Assembly: GCA_026982705.1 (NCBI GenBank)
Contig: JALSGP010000033.1
Span: 285,696-349,695, forward strand
Length of the DNA stretch: 64,000 nucleotides
Direction: 5' to 3'
From: Alphaproteobacteria bacterium
GTDB taxonomy: Bacteria > Pseudomonadota > Alphaproteobacteria > Geminicoccales > Geminicoccaceae
This document shows, in pieces, positions 1 to 8,771 of the stretch; within the stretch, counting starts at the first letter, position 1; the number at the start of each line of letters is the position of its first letter. Position numbers and translations under genes: made by a program. The notes under the pieces are model-generated. The model was given only the letters and a program-made list of their open reading frames with translations. It had not been told where the DNA came from and did not search any database.

Positions 1-302
1 TCCTCCCGCTCCTCCAGGCGGAAGTCCTGTCCCTCGAGGCTGCGCAAAAAGCCTCGACGGGCCCGCTCCGGCGCGTCCACCCGCGGGCCGCGCCGCTCCG
101 TCACCCGGTCCGGCTGGCGGGTGGCGAGATCCTCCACCACCGCCACCAGCCGTCGCGGCGTCGCGAAGGTGCGGATGGCGCCGTGGTCCAGCTCCTGTTC
201 GGCGAACAGCGCCTCCAGCAGGCGGGCGAGATCGCGCCGGGCCCCCGCCTGCAGGGCCGCGGGGATCTCCTCGGAATAGAGCTCCAGCAGGAGTTCAGCC
301 AT
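1..302 (-). CDS. glyS: Glycine-tRNA ligase beta subunit, N-terminal part (partial)
   Basis: Partial gene that runs off the left edge; about 100 N-terminal residues are visible. The protein starts [15 protein letters not shown], the typical opening of bacterial GlyS. GlyS pairs with GlyQ in the tetrameric (alpha2beta2) glycyl-tRNA synthetase; the beta subunit supplies most tRNA binding. The ATG at 302-300 overlaps the TGA of glyQ (297-295) by 8 nt, so the two subunits are translationally coupled in the order glyQ-glyS, as in most alphaproteobacteria. The catalytic and tRNA-binding C-terminal part lies outside the window. Confidence 0.93.
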   Translation of the reverse strand, partial: MAELLLELYSEEIPAALQAGARRDLARLLEALFAEQELDHGAIRTFATPRRLVAVVEDLATRQPDRVTERRGPRVDAPERARRGFLRSLEGQDFRLEERE

Positions 303-1185
303 CGGCCGCCGTCCCCCGGCCGCGGGCGGCGAGCCAGGCCTCGGCGCAGGCCCGCGCCAGCGCCCGCACACGGGCGATGTAGGCCTGGCGCTCGGCCACG
401 CCGATCACCCCGCGGGCATCCAGCAGGTTGAAGATGTGGCTCGCCTTGAGGCACTGGTCGTAGGCCGGCAGCGGCAGACCGAACTCGAGGATGTGCCGAC
501 ACTCGCGCTCGGCGTCCTCGAAGTGACGGAACAGCATGTCCGTGTCCGCCACCTCGAAGTTGTACTTCGAGTACTCCCGTTCGTTCTGGAGGAAGACGTC
601 GCCGTAGGTGGTTCCCCGACCGTTCCAGTCCAGCTCGAAGACGTTCTCCACGCCCTGCACGTACATGGCCAGCCGTTCGAGACCGTAGGTGATCTCGCCG
701 GTGACCGGGTCGCAGTCGATGCCGCCCACCTGCTGGAAGTAGGTGAACTGGGTCACCTCCATGCCGTCGCACCAGACCTCCCAGCCGAGGCCCCAGGCGC
801 CGAGGGTGGGGCTCTCCCAGTCGTCCTCCACGAAGCGCAGGTCGTGGAGCGTCGGGTCGATGCCGAGGGCCTGGAGGCTCCGCAGATAGACCTCCTGGAT
901 GTCGTCCGGCGAGGGCTTCAGCACCACCTGGAACTGATAATAGTGTTGCAGGCGGTTGGGGTTCTCGCCGTAGCGGCCGTCGGTGGGCCGGCGCGAGGGC
1001 TGGACGTAGGCCGCCTTCCAGGGCTCGGGGCCGAGGGCGCGCAGCGTGGTGGCGGGATGGAAGGTGCCGGCGCCCACCTCCATGTCGTAGGGCTGGAGCA
1101 GCACGCAGCCGTAGTCGGCCCAGAACTGCTGGAGTCGCAGCACGAGCTCCTGGAAGGAGCGGGGCGGTTCCTTCGGCGGGGACAT
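295..1185 (-). CDS. glyQ: Glycine-tRNA ligase alpha subunit
   Basis: 296 residues, the usual length for GlyQ, with strong family identity: [34 protein letters not shown] near the N-terminus and [17 protein letters not shown] near residue 75. The alpha subunit carries the class II catalytic core that activates glycine with ATP. It is followed by glyS with an 8-nt overlap. It is transcribed divergently from the NAD(P)H-hydrate repair gene; the 160-bp gap holds both promoters, but no strong hexamers stand out. No good Shine-Dalgarno sequence is visible before the ATG; the start is chosen because it gives the family-typical N-terminus. Confidence 0.96.
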   Translation of the reverse strand: MSPPKEPPRSFQELVLRLQQFWADYGCVLLQPYDMEVGAGTFHPATTLRALGPEPWKAAYVQPSRRPTDGRYGENPNRLQHYYQFQVVLKPSPDDIQEVYLRSLQALGIDPTLHDLRFVEDDWESPTLGAWGLGWEVWCDGMEVTQFTYFQQVGGIDCDPVTGEITYGLERLAMYVQGVENVFELDWNGRGTTYGDVFLQNEREYSKYNFEVADTDMLFRHFEDAERECRHILEFGLPLPAYDQCLKASHIFNLLDARGVIGVAERQAYIARVRALARACAEAWLAARGRGTAADG

Positions 1186-1347
1186 GGCGATCGCCGGGGG
1201 ACCCTCGGTCTTGTTGCGGCGCCGAAAGCGTAGTGTCCGGCCGGATCGGGGTCAACCGCCGGGTCCTCGCCGGTGCATCCCCGGACGGGGCTTGCCGGCC
1301 GGTCCCGGCGGGCGCAGATGGGGACGGGGACGGCGCACGAGACGCGC

Positions 1348-2907
1348 ATGCCGCGCACCGATCCCGACGACCATGTGCTGCTGACCCCGGCCGCCGCGGC
1401 GGCGGTGGACCGCACCGCCATGGCCGACGGGATCGCCGGCCACGTGCTCATGGAGAACGCCGGCCGTGCCGTGTTCCGCGAGATCCTGAGGCGCTTCCCG
1501 CCGCGGCCGGTGGCGGTGCTGTGCGGTCCCGGCAACAATGGCGGCGACGGCTGGGTGGTGGCGCGGCGCCTGCGGGAAGCGGGCTGGCCGGTGCGGGTGC
1601 TCGCCCTGGTGCCGAGAGAGCGTCTCGCGGGCGACGCCGCCCGCGCCGCCGCCCGCTACGACGGCCCGGTGGCGCCCCTCGCCCCGGAGGGGCTGGCCGG
1701 GGCCGGGCTGGTGGTGGACGCCCTCTTCGGTGCCGGCCTCTCCCGCGATCTCGAGGGCCCCGCCCGGGCGGTGGTGGAGACGGCGACGGCGGCCGGCCTG
1801 CCGGTGGTGGCGGTGGACGTCCCCTCCGGGGTCGACGGCGCCACCGGCGCGGTCCGCGGGGCGGCACCCCGCTGCGGGCTCACCGTCACCTTCGTGCGGG
1901 CCAAGCCCGGCCATCTGCTGCTGCCCGGCCGGCTGTACGTGGGCGAGCTGGTGGTGGCGGACATCGGGATCACCGACGATCACGTCCGCGCCCACGACGA
2001 GGGGCTGCGCCGCCTGCACCCCGCCCTCTTCCGCCATCTCCTGCGCCCGCGCACGCCCCTCGACCACAAGTACCGCTTCGGCCACGCGGTGGTGGTGGGC
2101 GGGCCGCCGCACGCCACCGGCGCCACCCGCATGGCGGCGGAGGCGGCACTGCGGGCCGGCTGCGGACTGGTCACCGTCGCCTGCACGCCCGAGGCGCTTC
2201 CGGTCTACGCCGCCCGTCACACGGCGGTGATGACGCGGCCGTGGCGCCACGGGGCGGAGCTGGACGCGCTGCTGGCCGACCGCCGGGTGACGGCGCTGCT
2301 GTTCGGGCCGGCCGCCGGCGTCGACGACGGGACCCGCGCGCTGGTCCCGCGGCTGCTGGCCCACGGCCGCCCCACCGTCCTGGACGCCGACGCCCTCACC
2401 GTCTTTCGCGACGATCCCGCGGCCCTCTTCGACCGGCTCGGGCCCCACTGCGTGCTCACGCCCCACGACGGCGAATACGCCCGCCTGTTCCCCTTCCGCG
2501 GCGACCGCCTGTCGCGGGCGCGGCGGGCGGCGGAGACGGCGGGGGCGGTGGTGCTGCTCAAGGGAGGCGACACGGTGGTGGCGGCGCCGGACGGCCGCGC
2601 CGCCGTCATGGCCGACGCCCCGGCGGAACTGGCGACCGCCGGCAGCGGCGACGTGCTGGCGGGGATCCTCGTGGGCCTGCTGGCGCGGGGGCTGCCCGCC
2701 TTCGAGGCGGCCTGTGCGGCGGTGTGGCTGCACGCGGCGGCGGCGTGGCGGGCGGGAGGGCCGCTCACCGCCGAGACCCTGCTGGAGACCCTGCTGGCGG
2801 CCCGGGCCGAACTGGAACGGGAGGATGCCTGTCGGGCGGGCCTCCCGGAAGGAACGGCCGCCTCGTGCGTCGACGGGGAGGAGCCGGCGCGCTCGCTTCC
2901 GCGGTGA
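1348..2907 (+). CDS. nnr: Bifunctional NAD(P)H-hydrate repair enzyme (epimerase plus ADP/ATP-dependent dehydratase)
   Basis: About 519 residues, close to the E. coli Nnr/YjeF length. The N-terminal NnrE (YjeF_N) epimerase domain covers roughly residues 1-210 and shows GPGNNGGDGWVVARRL, VDALFGAGLSRDL and AVDVPSGVD. The C-terminal NnrD (carbohydrate-kinase-like) dehydratase domain covers roughly 225-500 and shows LLKGGDTVV and TAGSGDVLAGILVGL. The enzyme repairs damaged NAD(P)H hydrates: it epimerises the R form and dehydrates the S form. The start is uncertain; in-frame GTG/ATG codons at 1273 and 1318 would add 25 or 10 residues without domain similarity, so the ATG at 1348 is preferred. The last 25 residues are poorly conserved. 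Confidence 0.92.
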   Translation: MPRTDPDDHVLLTPAAAAAVDRTAMADGIAGHVLMENAGRAVFREILRRFPPRPVAVLCGPGNNGGDGWVVARRLREAGWPVRVLALVPRERLAGDAARAAARYDGPVAPLAPEGLAGAGLVVDALFGAGLSRDLEGPARAVVETATAAGLPVVAVDVPSGVDGATGAVRGAAPRCGLTVTFVRAKPGHLLLPGRLYVGELVVADIGITDDHVRAHDEGLRRLHPALFRHLLRPRTPLDHKYRFGHAVVVGGPPHATGATRMAAEAALRAGCGLVTVACTPEALPVYAARHTAVMTRPWRHGAELDALLADRRVTALLFGPAAGVDDGTRALVPRLLAHGRPTVLDADALTVFRDDPAALFDRLGPHCVLTPHDGEYARLFPFRGDRLSRARRAAETAGAVVLLKGGDTVVAAPDGRAAVMADAPAELATAGSGDVLAGILVGLLARGLPAFEAACAAVWLHAAAAWRAGGPLTAETLLETLLAARAELEREDACRAGLPEGTAASCVDGEEPARSLPR

Positions 2908-3018
2908 CGCGTACAAGCTTGCATTCCGGCTTTACGCGGACGCGCGGACCGCCTACACAGGTGGAGAGCCGTCGCTGCCGGCTTCGGTCGAACCCGTCCC
3001 GTGGAGGAGCCGCGTCCC

Positions 3019-3573
3019 ATGTTCAGTCGCAAGCGCGAGCCCGAGAAGTCCACCGCCCAGACCCGCACGCCGGCGGCGGAGGGCAGGGTGCCGGAGCAGG
3101 AGCTGGAGCTGCCGCGGCGCAGCGAGCCCGTCCGGCCCGCCGAGCGCGGCACGCCGGTGCCGCCGGAGGGCAAGCGGCTGATCGTGGGCCGCGGCATCAG
3201 CCTCTCCGGCGAGATCACCGCCTGCGACCGGCTGGTGGTGGAGGGCAGCGTCCAGGTCACCCTCAACCAGACCCGCGCCATCGAGATCACCGAGAGCGGC
3301 CGCTTCATGAACGGCAAGGCCGAGGTGGAGGAGGCGGAGATCAGCGGCGTCTACGAGGGCGAGCTCACCGTCCGCAACCGGCTGCTGATCCGCTCCACCG
3401 GCCGGGTCACCGGCAAGATCCGCTACGGCGAACTGGAGATCGAACGGGGCGGTCGCATCTCCGGCGAGGTGGAGGTGCTGGAGGGCGCACGCCCGCAGAG
3501 CGGTGGCGGTGCCGGCGGCAGCGCGGCCCGGCCGGTGGCCGGTGGTGCCGGCCCCGAGGCCAAGGCCTCCTGA
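3019..3573 (+). CDS. Bactofilin (polymer-forming cytoskeletal protein)
   Basis: 184 residues. A disordered, charged N-terminus (about 55 residues) is followed by the bactofilin beta-helix domain, seen as short repeated strands such as LIVGRGISLSGEITACDRLVVEG, ITESGRFMNGKAEVEEAEI and GRVTGKIRYGELEIERGGRISGEVE, then a Gly/Ala-rich tail. Bactofilins self-assemble without nucleotide into membrane-associated filaments used in cell-shape, stalk or polarity functions. The start is set at ATG 3019 because GGAGGAG lies about 9 nt upstream; an in-frame GTG at 3001 sits before that ribosome-binding site. A lipoprotein gene follows after 29 nt and may be co-transcribed. Confidence 0.9.
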   Translation: MFSRKREPEKSTAQTRTPAAEGRVPEQELELPRRSEPVRPAERGTPVPPEGKRLIVGRGISLSGEITACDRLVVEGSVQVTLNQTRAIEITESGRFMNGKAEVEEAEISGVYEGELTVRNRLLIRSTGRVTGKIRYGELEIERGGRISGEVEVLEGARPQSGGGAGGSAARPVAGGAGPEAKAS

Positions 3574-3602
3574 ACGGCCGCGGATCCGGAGAGGGTCGGG
3601 AG

Positions 3603-4064
3603 GTGTCGCGGATCCCGCATCTCCGATCCCTCGCGGCGGTGGCCTGGGTGGTGCCGGTCCTGGCCGGCTGCCTCGCCCCGACGCCGACGGCCCTCCGCGC
3701 GACGGCGACGGTCGAAGAGCCGGCGTCCGCCGGCGGTGCGGCGGTGACGAGGCCGGTGATCGCGCGTCCCCGGCCGTTGCCGCCGCGCGTCCGTCTCACG
3801 GGCGCGCCGGCCCCCTATCTGCGCGCGCTCCTGGGCGAGCCGAGCCTGCGCCGCAGCGAGCCGCCGGCGGAATACTGGCGCTACAGCTTCCCCCGCTGCA
3901 CCCTCGACCTCTTCCTCTATGCCGACACCCCCTTCGCCGAGCCGAAGGTGGTCTATTGGGAGCTGCGTTCGCCCTGGCCGGGGGCGGGGTTCGACGGCTG
4001 CGCCGACATGCGCGCCCGCTTCGACCGGCCGGCCCCGGCGTCGCCGGCCGCCCCGGAGATCTGA
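3603..4064 (+). CDS. Putative lipoprotein of unknown function
   Basis: 153 residues beginning at GTG 3603, preceded by GGGAG. A hydrophobic signal (VAWVVPVLAGC) ends in a lipobox LAGC, so the mature protein is probably lipidated at Cys about residue 23 and held in the periplasm or outer membrane. The C-terminal half carries a compact motif, LLGEPSLRRSEPPAEYWRY followed by CTLDLFLY. The same GEP-R-E-PAE-WRY-C-LDLFLY pattern is known to me from uncharacterised small lipoproteins of Rhodospirillales and recalls SmpA/OmlA-like folds; I infer an envelope role only. Its last 112 nt overlap the 3' end of the opposing methyltransferase gene. Confidence 0.72.
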   Translation: MSRIPHLRSLAAVAWVVPVLAGCLAPTPTALRATATVEEPASAGGAAVTRPVIARPRPLPPRVRLTGAPAPYLRALLGEPSLRRSEPPAEYWRYSFPRCTLDLFLYADTPFAEPKVVYWELRSPWPGAGFDGCADMRARFDRPAPASPAAPEI

Positions 4065-4945
4065 TCCTCGCCGCCGCCCGGCGGACGCCCCAGCAGCGCC
4101 GCCAGGTCCACCCGGCCGCTGCCGCGCGGTCGCGGCTTCGGTTGGCCCGGGTGCGGCTTCCAGCCGGTGAGGAAGAGGAGCTCGAAGCTCGCCACCACCC
4201 GGCCGTCGGCGTCGGCGAAGGCCTCGCGGTAGCGGGCGAGGGCCGCCGCCAGCACGTCGCGGCGGAGGGGACGGCGCGCCCGCAGCACGCCGGTGAGGCC
4301 GGCCGCCCGCAGGTCCAGGAGCAGCCGCCAGGGATCGGCGTAGCGCACGCGGATGCGGTCGCGGTCGGCCACCGCCAGGGCGAGTCCCAGCCGCTGCAGC
4401 AGCGCCGCCGCCTCCAGCAGATCGGCGAAGGGGGCGACGCGGAGGGCGGCCCCGCCGCGGAGGGCGAGCTCCGCCTCCACGAACGCGGTCCTGAGCTCCA
4501 CCAGGGTCTCGCCACCCCAGAAGGCGGCCAGCAGCAGCCCGTCCGGCACCAGCGCCCGTACCATCTGGGCGAGCGCCCCCGGCACGTCGTCCACCAGCGC
4601 CAGCCCCGGTCCCGCCAGCACCAGGTCGAAGGTCGCCGCCGCCACCGGCAGCCATGCCTCGTCCGCCACCGCCACCCGGGCCGCGTCGGGGGCGAGGCGG
4701 GCGGGCGCGGGATCGAGATGGAGCAGCAGGGCCGCCGGACCGAGGCGGCGGCGGAGGGCCCGGGCGAGGTCGGGACCGCCGCCCACCACCAGGGCGCGGC
4801 GGAAGGTGCGGCGGACGTCGTCCAGGCGGTCCAGGAGGCGCGCCGCCGCCTCGGCCTCGAGGAAGAAGTCGCCGCCGGCGCGGGCGGCGCGTTCGCGACG
4901 GAGACGGATGCGGGGGCGGTCGAAGAGTTGGGGTGGCGGGGACAC
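3953..4945 (-). CDS. SAM-dependent methyltransferase, BioC/NDUFAF5-like
   Basis: 330 residues from GTG 4945, with CGGAG about 9 nt upstream. The N-terminus PPQLFDRPRIRLRRERAA is typical of the alphaproteobacterial methyltransferase family related to mitochondrial NDUFAF5 and BioC. The Rossmann segment is RALVVGGGPDLA, a diverged form of the usual LDLGCGxG, followed by FDLVLAGPGLALVDDVPGAL and LVPDGLLLAAFWGGETL. The substrate is unknown. The last ~40 residues (rich in Gly, Ser, Pro) run past the usual family end and lie antisense to the lipoprotein gene, so the true C-terminus could be a late extension. It is divergent from the COQ9 gene across 88 bp. Confidence 0.85.
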   Translation of the reverse strand: MSPPPQLFDRPRIRLRRERAARAGGDFFLEAEAAARLLDRLDDVRRTFRRALVVGGGPDLARALRRRLGPAALLLHLDPAPARLAPDAARVAVADEAWLPVAAATFDLVLAGPGLALVDDVPGALAQMVRALVPDGLLLAAFWGGETLVELRTAFVEAELALRGGAALRVAPFADLLEAAALLQRLGLALAVADRDRIRVRYADPWRLLLDLRAAGLTGVLRARRPLRRDVLAAALARYREAFADADGRVVASFELLFLTGWKPHPGQPKPRPRGSGRVDLAALLGRPPGGGEDQISGAAGDAGAGRSKRARMSAQPSNPAPGQGERSSQ

Positions 4946-5033
4946 GCGACGGCTCCGACGGTGCGGCGCGGCGCCCCTTGCGCGACGGCCGTTCCCGGCG
5001 CCATCTTGGATGCGTGCCCGGGGAGACAAGACC

Positions 5034-5693
5034 GTGTCGGAAGCCGCGGCGCGACGCATCGCGCTCAGGGACCGCATCCTCGAGGCGGCGTTGCTGCACG
5101 CCCCGTTCGACGGCTGGACCGATCGCGTGCTGGAGCATGCCGCCCGCGACGCCGGCGTGGATCCCGCCACCGCCCGCCGCCTCTTCCCGCGGGGCGGCGA
5201 CGGGCTGCTGGAGTGGCTGGACGACTGGGCCGACCGGCGGATGCTGGCGGCGGTGGCGGAGGAGGATCTGGCGGCGCTGCCGCTGCACCGGCGCATCGCC
5301 CGCCTGCTGTGGGCCCGCTTCACCGTCCTGGCCCCCCATCGCGAGGCCCTGCGGCGGGCGGTGGTGGCCAAGGGTCTGCCCCACAATCTGCCCGGCGGAC
5401 TGCAGGCGCTGTGGCGCACGGTGGACCGCATCTGGAAGGCGGCGGGCGTGCGCGAGGCCGAGGACCGCGGGTTCTCCCGCTACACCCGTCGGGCGCTGCT
5501 GGCGGCGGTGCTGGTGACCACCTTCTTCTACTGGCTCGAGGACGAATCCGACGACTCCATCGCCACCCGCGCCTTCCTCGACCGCCGGCTCCGCGACGTG
5601 CTGGTGCTGGGCCGCACCGTGGGCCGCCTCGCCGACTTCCTGCCGGCCCCCTTCCGCCGGCGCCCCGGCGCGGCCGGAACGGGTCCGTCGTAG
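5034..5693 (+). CDS. COQ9 family protein (ubiquinone biosynthesis accessory lipid-binding protein)
   Basis: 219 residues. The N-terminal part (RRIALRDRILEAALLHAPFDGWTDRVLEHAARDAGVD) is the TetR-like helical start of COQ9, and the middle shows the family-typical segment leading to FSRYTRRALLAAVLVTTFFYWLEDESD. In mitochondria COQ9 binds isoprenoid lipids and presents quinone intermediates to COQ7; the bacterial relative is inferred to help ubiquinone synthesis. The start is set at GTG 5034, about 8 nt after GGGGAGA; ATG 5010 is an upstream alternative. ubiD lies 1.2 kb downstream on the same strand. Confidence 0.88.
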   Translation: MSEAAARRIALRDRILEAALLHAPFDGWTDRVLEHAARDAGVDPATARRLFPRGGDGLLEWLDDWADRRMLAAVAEEDLAALPLHRRIARLLWARFTVLAPHREALRRAVVAKGLPHNLPGGLQALWRTVDRIWKAAGVREAEDRGFSRYTRRALLAAVLVTTFFYWLEDESDDSIATRAFLDRRLRDVLVLGRTVGRLADFLPAPFRRRPGAAGTGPS

Positions 5694-5707
5694 TGCGCTG
5701 CAGCAGC

Positions 5708-5735
5708 CGATTCCTCCCCTCTTGATCGGGAATCG
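5708..5735. promoter_or_regulatory. Inverted repeat in the COQ9-MaoC gap
   Basis: CGATTCC at 5708-5714 is repeated in inverted form as GGAATCG at 5729-5735, a 7-bp arm with a 14-nt loop. There is no T-run after it, so it could be an operator or an RNA hairpin between the COQ9 and MaoC genes rather than a clear terminator. Confidence 0.3.
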
Positions 5736-5782
5736 CGGCCGGCGCATGCTGCGCCGCGTCCCGAGGGAGAGGCGGAGCGGCG

Positions 5783-6214
5783 ATGACGGAGCACGGCTAT
5801 TTCATCGAGGACCTCGAGCCCGGCATGTCGGCCACCTTCGGCAAGACCATCACCGATGCCGACATCCTCATGTTCGCCGGGGTCTCGGGCGACACCAATC
5901 CGGTCCATCTCAACGAGGAATTCGCCGGCGACACCCCCTTCAAGGGCCGCATCGCCCACGGACTGCTCACGGCGAGTCTCATCTCCACCGCCATCGGCAC
6001 CAAGCTGCCGGGGCCGGGCTGCATCTACGTGAGCCAGAGCCTGCGCTTCCGGGCGCCGGTGCGGGCCGGCGACACGGTGACCGCCCGCGTCACCGTCCTC
6101 GAGGTGGAGCGGGAGCGGCGGCGGGTGCGCATGGAGACGATCTGCCTCGTCGGCGGCCGGGTGGTGCTGGACGGCGAGGCGGTGATCATGGTGCCGAGTC
6201 GCGCCGAGCGCTGA
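5783..6214 (+). CDS. MaoC-like (R)-specific enoyl-CoA hydratase
   Basis: 143 residues, the normal length of single hotdog-domain PhaJ-type hydratases. The active-site hydratase-2 motif is clear near residues 30-58: FAGVSGDTNPVHLNEEFAGDTPFKGRIAHGLL, with the catalytic Asp and His of DxNPxH. The family hydrates trans-2-enoyl-CoA to (R)-3-hydroxyacyl-CoA, feeding polyhydroxyalkanoate or acyl-CoA metabolism; the actual substrate is not shown here. A purine-rich ribosome-binding stretch (GAGGGAGAGGCGGAG) precedes ATG 5783. Confidence 0.88.
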   Translation: MTEHGYFIEDLEPGMSATFGKTITDADILMFAGVSGDTNPVHLNEEFAGDTPFKGRIAHGLLTASLISTAIGTKLPGPGCIYVSQSLRFRAPVRAGDTVTARVTVLEVERERRRVRMETICLVGGRVVLDGEAVIMVPSRAER

Positions 6215-6286
6215 TCCGCCGCCTTGCGGTCGCCGCCGGGCCCCGCCATTTCCGCACCGGGCCATCGCAGCACGGAGGGAGCGACC

Positions 6287-6844
6287 ATGGCGGTGACCGC
6301 ACCGGTGTGTGATTTCGGCGAGAAGGCCAAGCCGTTCCGCCTGCTCGGCGTCGACGGGAAGTGGCACACCCTCGACGAGCTCCGGGGCGAGCGCGGGACG
6401 CTGATCGTCTTCATGTGCAACCACTGTCCCTACGTGAAGGCGATCATCGACCGGCTGATCCGCGACGCCCGCGAGCTGCGCGAACACCGCGTCGCCACCA
6501 TCGCCATCAATCCCAACGACGCCGAGCGCTATCCCGAGGACAGTTTCGAGAACATGAAGCGCTGGGCGGAGGAGAAGGATTTCCCCTTCCCCTATCTCCG
6601 CGACGAGACGCAGGAGGTGGCCCGCGCCTACGGCGCCGTCTGCACGCCCGACTTCTTCGGCTACAACGCCGATCTGGAGCTGCAGTACCGCGGCCGGCTC
6701 GACTCCTCCGGCCGCCAGCCGGCGCCGCCGGACGCCCGCCGCGAGCTGTTCGAGGCCATGGTGCAGATCGCCCGCACCGGCCGCGGGCCCAGGGAGCAGA
6801 TCCCGTCCATGGGCTGTTCCATCAAGTGGCGCGAGGCCGCCTGA
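6287..6844 (+). CDS. Thioredoxin-like family protein (AhpC/TSA-redoxin type)
   Basis: 185 residues from ATG 6287, with CGGAGGGA upstream. A thioredoxin-fold motif CNHCPYVKA lies near residue 45, after LRGERGTLIVFM, and PDFFGYNADLELQYRGRLD near residue 125 is typical of this redoxin subfamily. It lacks a signal peptide, so it is probably cytoplasmic. It is likely a thiol oxidoreductase or peroxidase-like protein; the partner is unknown. ubiD starts 3 nt after its stop codon, which suggests one transcript. Confidence 0.85.
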   Translation: MAVTAPVCDFGEKAKPFRLLGVDGKWHTLDELRGERGTLIVFMCNHCPYVKAIIDRLIRDARELREHRVATIAINPNDAERYPEDSFENMKRWAEEKDFPFPYLRDETQEVARAYGAVCTPDFFGYNADLELQYRGRLDSSGRQPAPPDARRELFEAMVQIARTGRGPREQIPSMGCSIKWREAA

Positions 6845-6847
6845 ACC

Positions 6848-8353
6848 GTGGCCTTCCGCGATCTGCGCGACTTCCTCGCCCATCTCGAGGCGCGGGGGCG
6901 CCTGGCCCGCATCCGCGAGCCGGTGGATCCCGCCCTCGAGATCACCGAGATCCATCGCCGGGTCCTCGCCCGCGGGGGCCCGGCGCTGCTCTTCGAGCGG
7001 GTGGCGGGCCACGACATCCCGGTGGTCACCAATCTCTTCGGTACGGTGGAGCGCGTGGCCTGGGGCATGGGGCGGGAACCGGAGGAGCTGCGCGAGTTCG
7101 GCCGCCTGCTCGCCTTCCTGCGCCAGCCGCAGCCGCCGCGCAGCCTGCGGGAGGCGCTGGGGCTGGCGCCGGTGCTGAAGACCGCCCTCGCCGCCCGCCC
7201 CCGCGTCGTCGCGCGGGCGCCGTGCCAGGAGGTGGTGCTGCGCGGCGGGGAGATCGACCTCGGCCGCCTGCCGATCCAGACCTGCTGGCCGGGCGAGCCG
7301 GCACCGCTCATCACCTGGGCGCTGGTGGTGACCCGCGGCCCCGGCGAGGGCGGCGAGGACGACGTCAATCTCGGCATCTACCGCATGCAGGTGGTGGGGC
7401 GCGACCGCACACTTATGCGCTGGCTCCGCCACCGCGGCGGCGCCCAGCACTGGCGGCGCTGGCGCGAGCACCGGCGCGAGCCGATGCCGGCGGCGGCGGT
7501 GATCGGCGCCGATCCGGCGGTGATGCTGGCGGCCGTCACGCCGGTGCCGGACGATCTCTCCGAGTACCGTTTCGCCGGCCTGCTGCGGGGCGAGCGGGTG
7601 GAGCTGGTCCGGGGCGTCACCGTGCCGCTGGAGGTGCCGGCCTCGGCCGAGATCGTCCTCGAGGGGCAGGTGATGCTGGACGAGTTCGGCGAGGAGGGGC
7701 CCTACGGCGACCACACCGGCTACTACAACGCCGTCGAGCGCTTTCCGGTCTTCCGCATCTCCGCCGTCACCATGCGGCGCGATCCCCTCTATCTCACCAC
7801 CTACACCGGCCGGCCGCCGGACGAGCCCTCGGTGCTGGGCGAGGCGCTGAACGAGATCTTCATCCCCATCCTCCAGCAGCAGTTCCCCGAGATCGTGGAC
7901 TTCTGGCTGCCACCGGAGGGCTGTTCCTACCGGGTGGCGGTGGTGTCCATCCGCAAGGCCTATCCCGGCCACGCCCGCCGTATCATGATGGCGGTGTGGT
8001 CCTATCTGCGGCAGTTCCTCTACACCAAGTTCGTCATCGTGGTGGACGACGACATCGACTGCCGCGACTGGAAGGACGTGGTCTGGGCCATCTCCACGCG
8101 GGTGGATCCGGCCCGCGATCTCCTCGTGATCGACCACACCCCCATCGACTATCTCGACTTCGCCTCACCCGAGCCGGGCCTCGGCGGCAAGCTCGGCATC
8201 GACGCCACCACCAAATGGCCGCCGGAGACCCGCCGCGAATGGGGACGGCCCATCGTGATGGATCCCGAGATCGTCCGCCGCGTCGACGCGAAGTGGGCGC
8301 GGCTGGGGCTCGAGGCGCTGCTGGCGGAGACGCCGCCGCGGGCCGGGCGCTAG
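6848..8353 (+). CDS. ubiD: UbiD family decarboxylase (4-hydroxy-3-polyprenylbenzoate decarboxylase)
   Basis: 501 residues from GTG 6848. Strong family landmarks: [26 protein letters not shown] near residue 175 and [17 protein letters not shown] near residue 280, with the acidic residues of the prenylated-FMN active site. UbiD removes the carboxyl group of polyprenyl-4-hydroxybenzoate in ubiquinone synthesis and needs prenyl-FMN made by UbiX, which is not in this window. It follows the thioredoxin-like gene after 3 nt. Its TAG stop overlaps the stop of the convergent erpA gene. Confidence 0.95.
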   Translation: MAFRDLRDFLAHLEARGRLARIREPVDPALEITEIHRRVLARGGPALLFERVAGHDIPVVTNLFGTVERVAWGMGREPEELREFGRLLAFLRQPQPPRSLREALGLAPVLKTALAARPRVVARAPCQEVVLRGGEIDLGRLPIQTCWPGEPAPLITWALVVTRGPGEGGEDDVNLGIYRMQVVGRDRTLMRWLRHRGGAQHWRRWREHRREPMPAAAVIGADPAVMLAAVTPVPDDLSEYRFAGLLRGERVELVRGVTVPLEVPASAEIVLEGQVMLDEFGEEGPYGDHTGYYNAVERFPVFRISAVTMRRDPLYLTTYTGRPPDEPSVLGEALNEIFIPILQQQFPEIVDFWLPPEGCSYRVAVVSIRKAYPGHARRIMMAVWSYLRQFLYTKFVIVVDDDIDCRDWKDVVWAISTRVDPARDLLVIDHTPIDYLDFASPEPGLGGKLGIDATTKWPPETRREWGRPIVMDPEIVRRVDAKWARLGLEALLAETPPRAGR

Positions 8354-8697
8354 ACGGCGAAGCTGTGGCCACAGCCGCAGGAGGCGGTGGCGTTGGGATT
8401 GTGGACGCGGAAATAGGCGCCGGTCAGGTCCTCCACGAAGTCCAGCTCGGCGCCCACCAGGAACAGCAGCGCCATGCCGTCCACCGCCACCCGCACGCCG
8501 TCGCGCTCCACGAAGACGTCGTCGGCCTGCGGGGTGTCGTCGAGATCGAAGCGATAGCGGAAGCCCGAACAGCCACCGCCCTCCACCGACAGGCGCAGGA
8601 ACACCCCCCTCCGTCCGTCGGCGGCGTAGATCTCGCGCAGCCGGCGCACGGCCCGCTCGCTCAGCCTCACCGGCGCATCCCGCACCTCGGCGCTCAT
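8350..8697 (-). CDS. erpA: A-type iron-sulfur cluster carrier / insertion protein
   Basis: 115 residues from ATG 8697 (an in-frame upstream GTG would add a non-conserved tail). The three cluster-binding cysteines are present: [13 protein letters not shown] near residue 46 and [11 protein letters not shown] at the C-terminus. The family delivers Fe-S clusters to apo-enzymes. ErpA next to a divergent dgt-argS is the standard alphaproteobacterial arrangement, which favours ErpA over IscA/SufA. The divergent gap to dgt is 74 bp. Confidence 0.93.
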   Translation of the reverse strand: MSAEVRDAPVRLSERAVRRLREIYAADGRRGVFLRLSVEGGGCSGFRYRFDLDDTPQADDVFVERDGVRVAVDGMALLFLVGAELDFVEDLTGAYFRVHNPNATASCGCGHSFAV

Positions 8698-8771
8698 GGC
8701 CCGGTTCCTTCCGTCCGCGATGGAATGTAAGGGATCGGGTGCCATTTTCCAAACGATCCCGGAAGTCCGCC

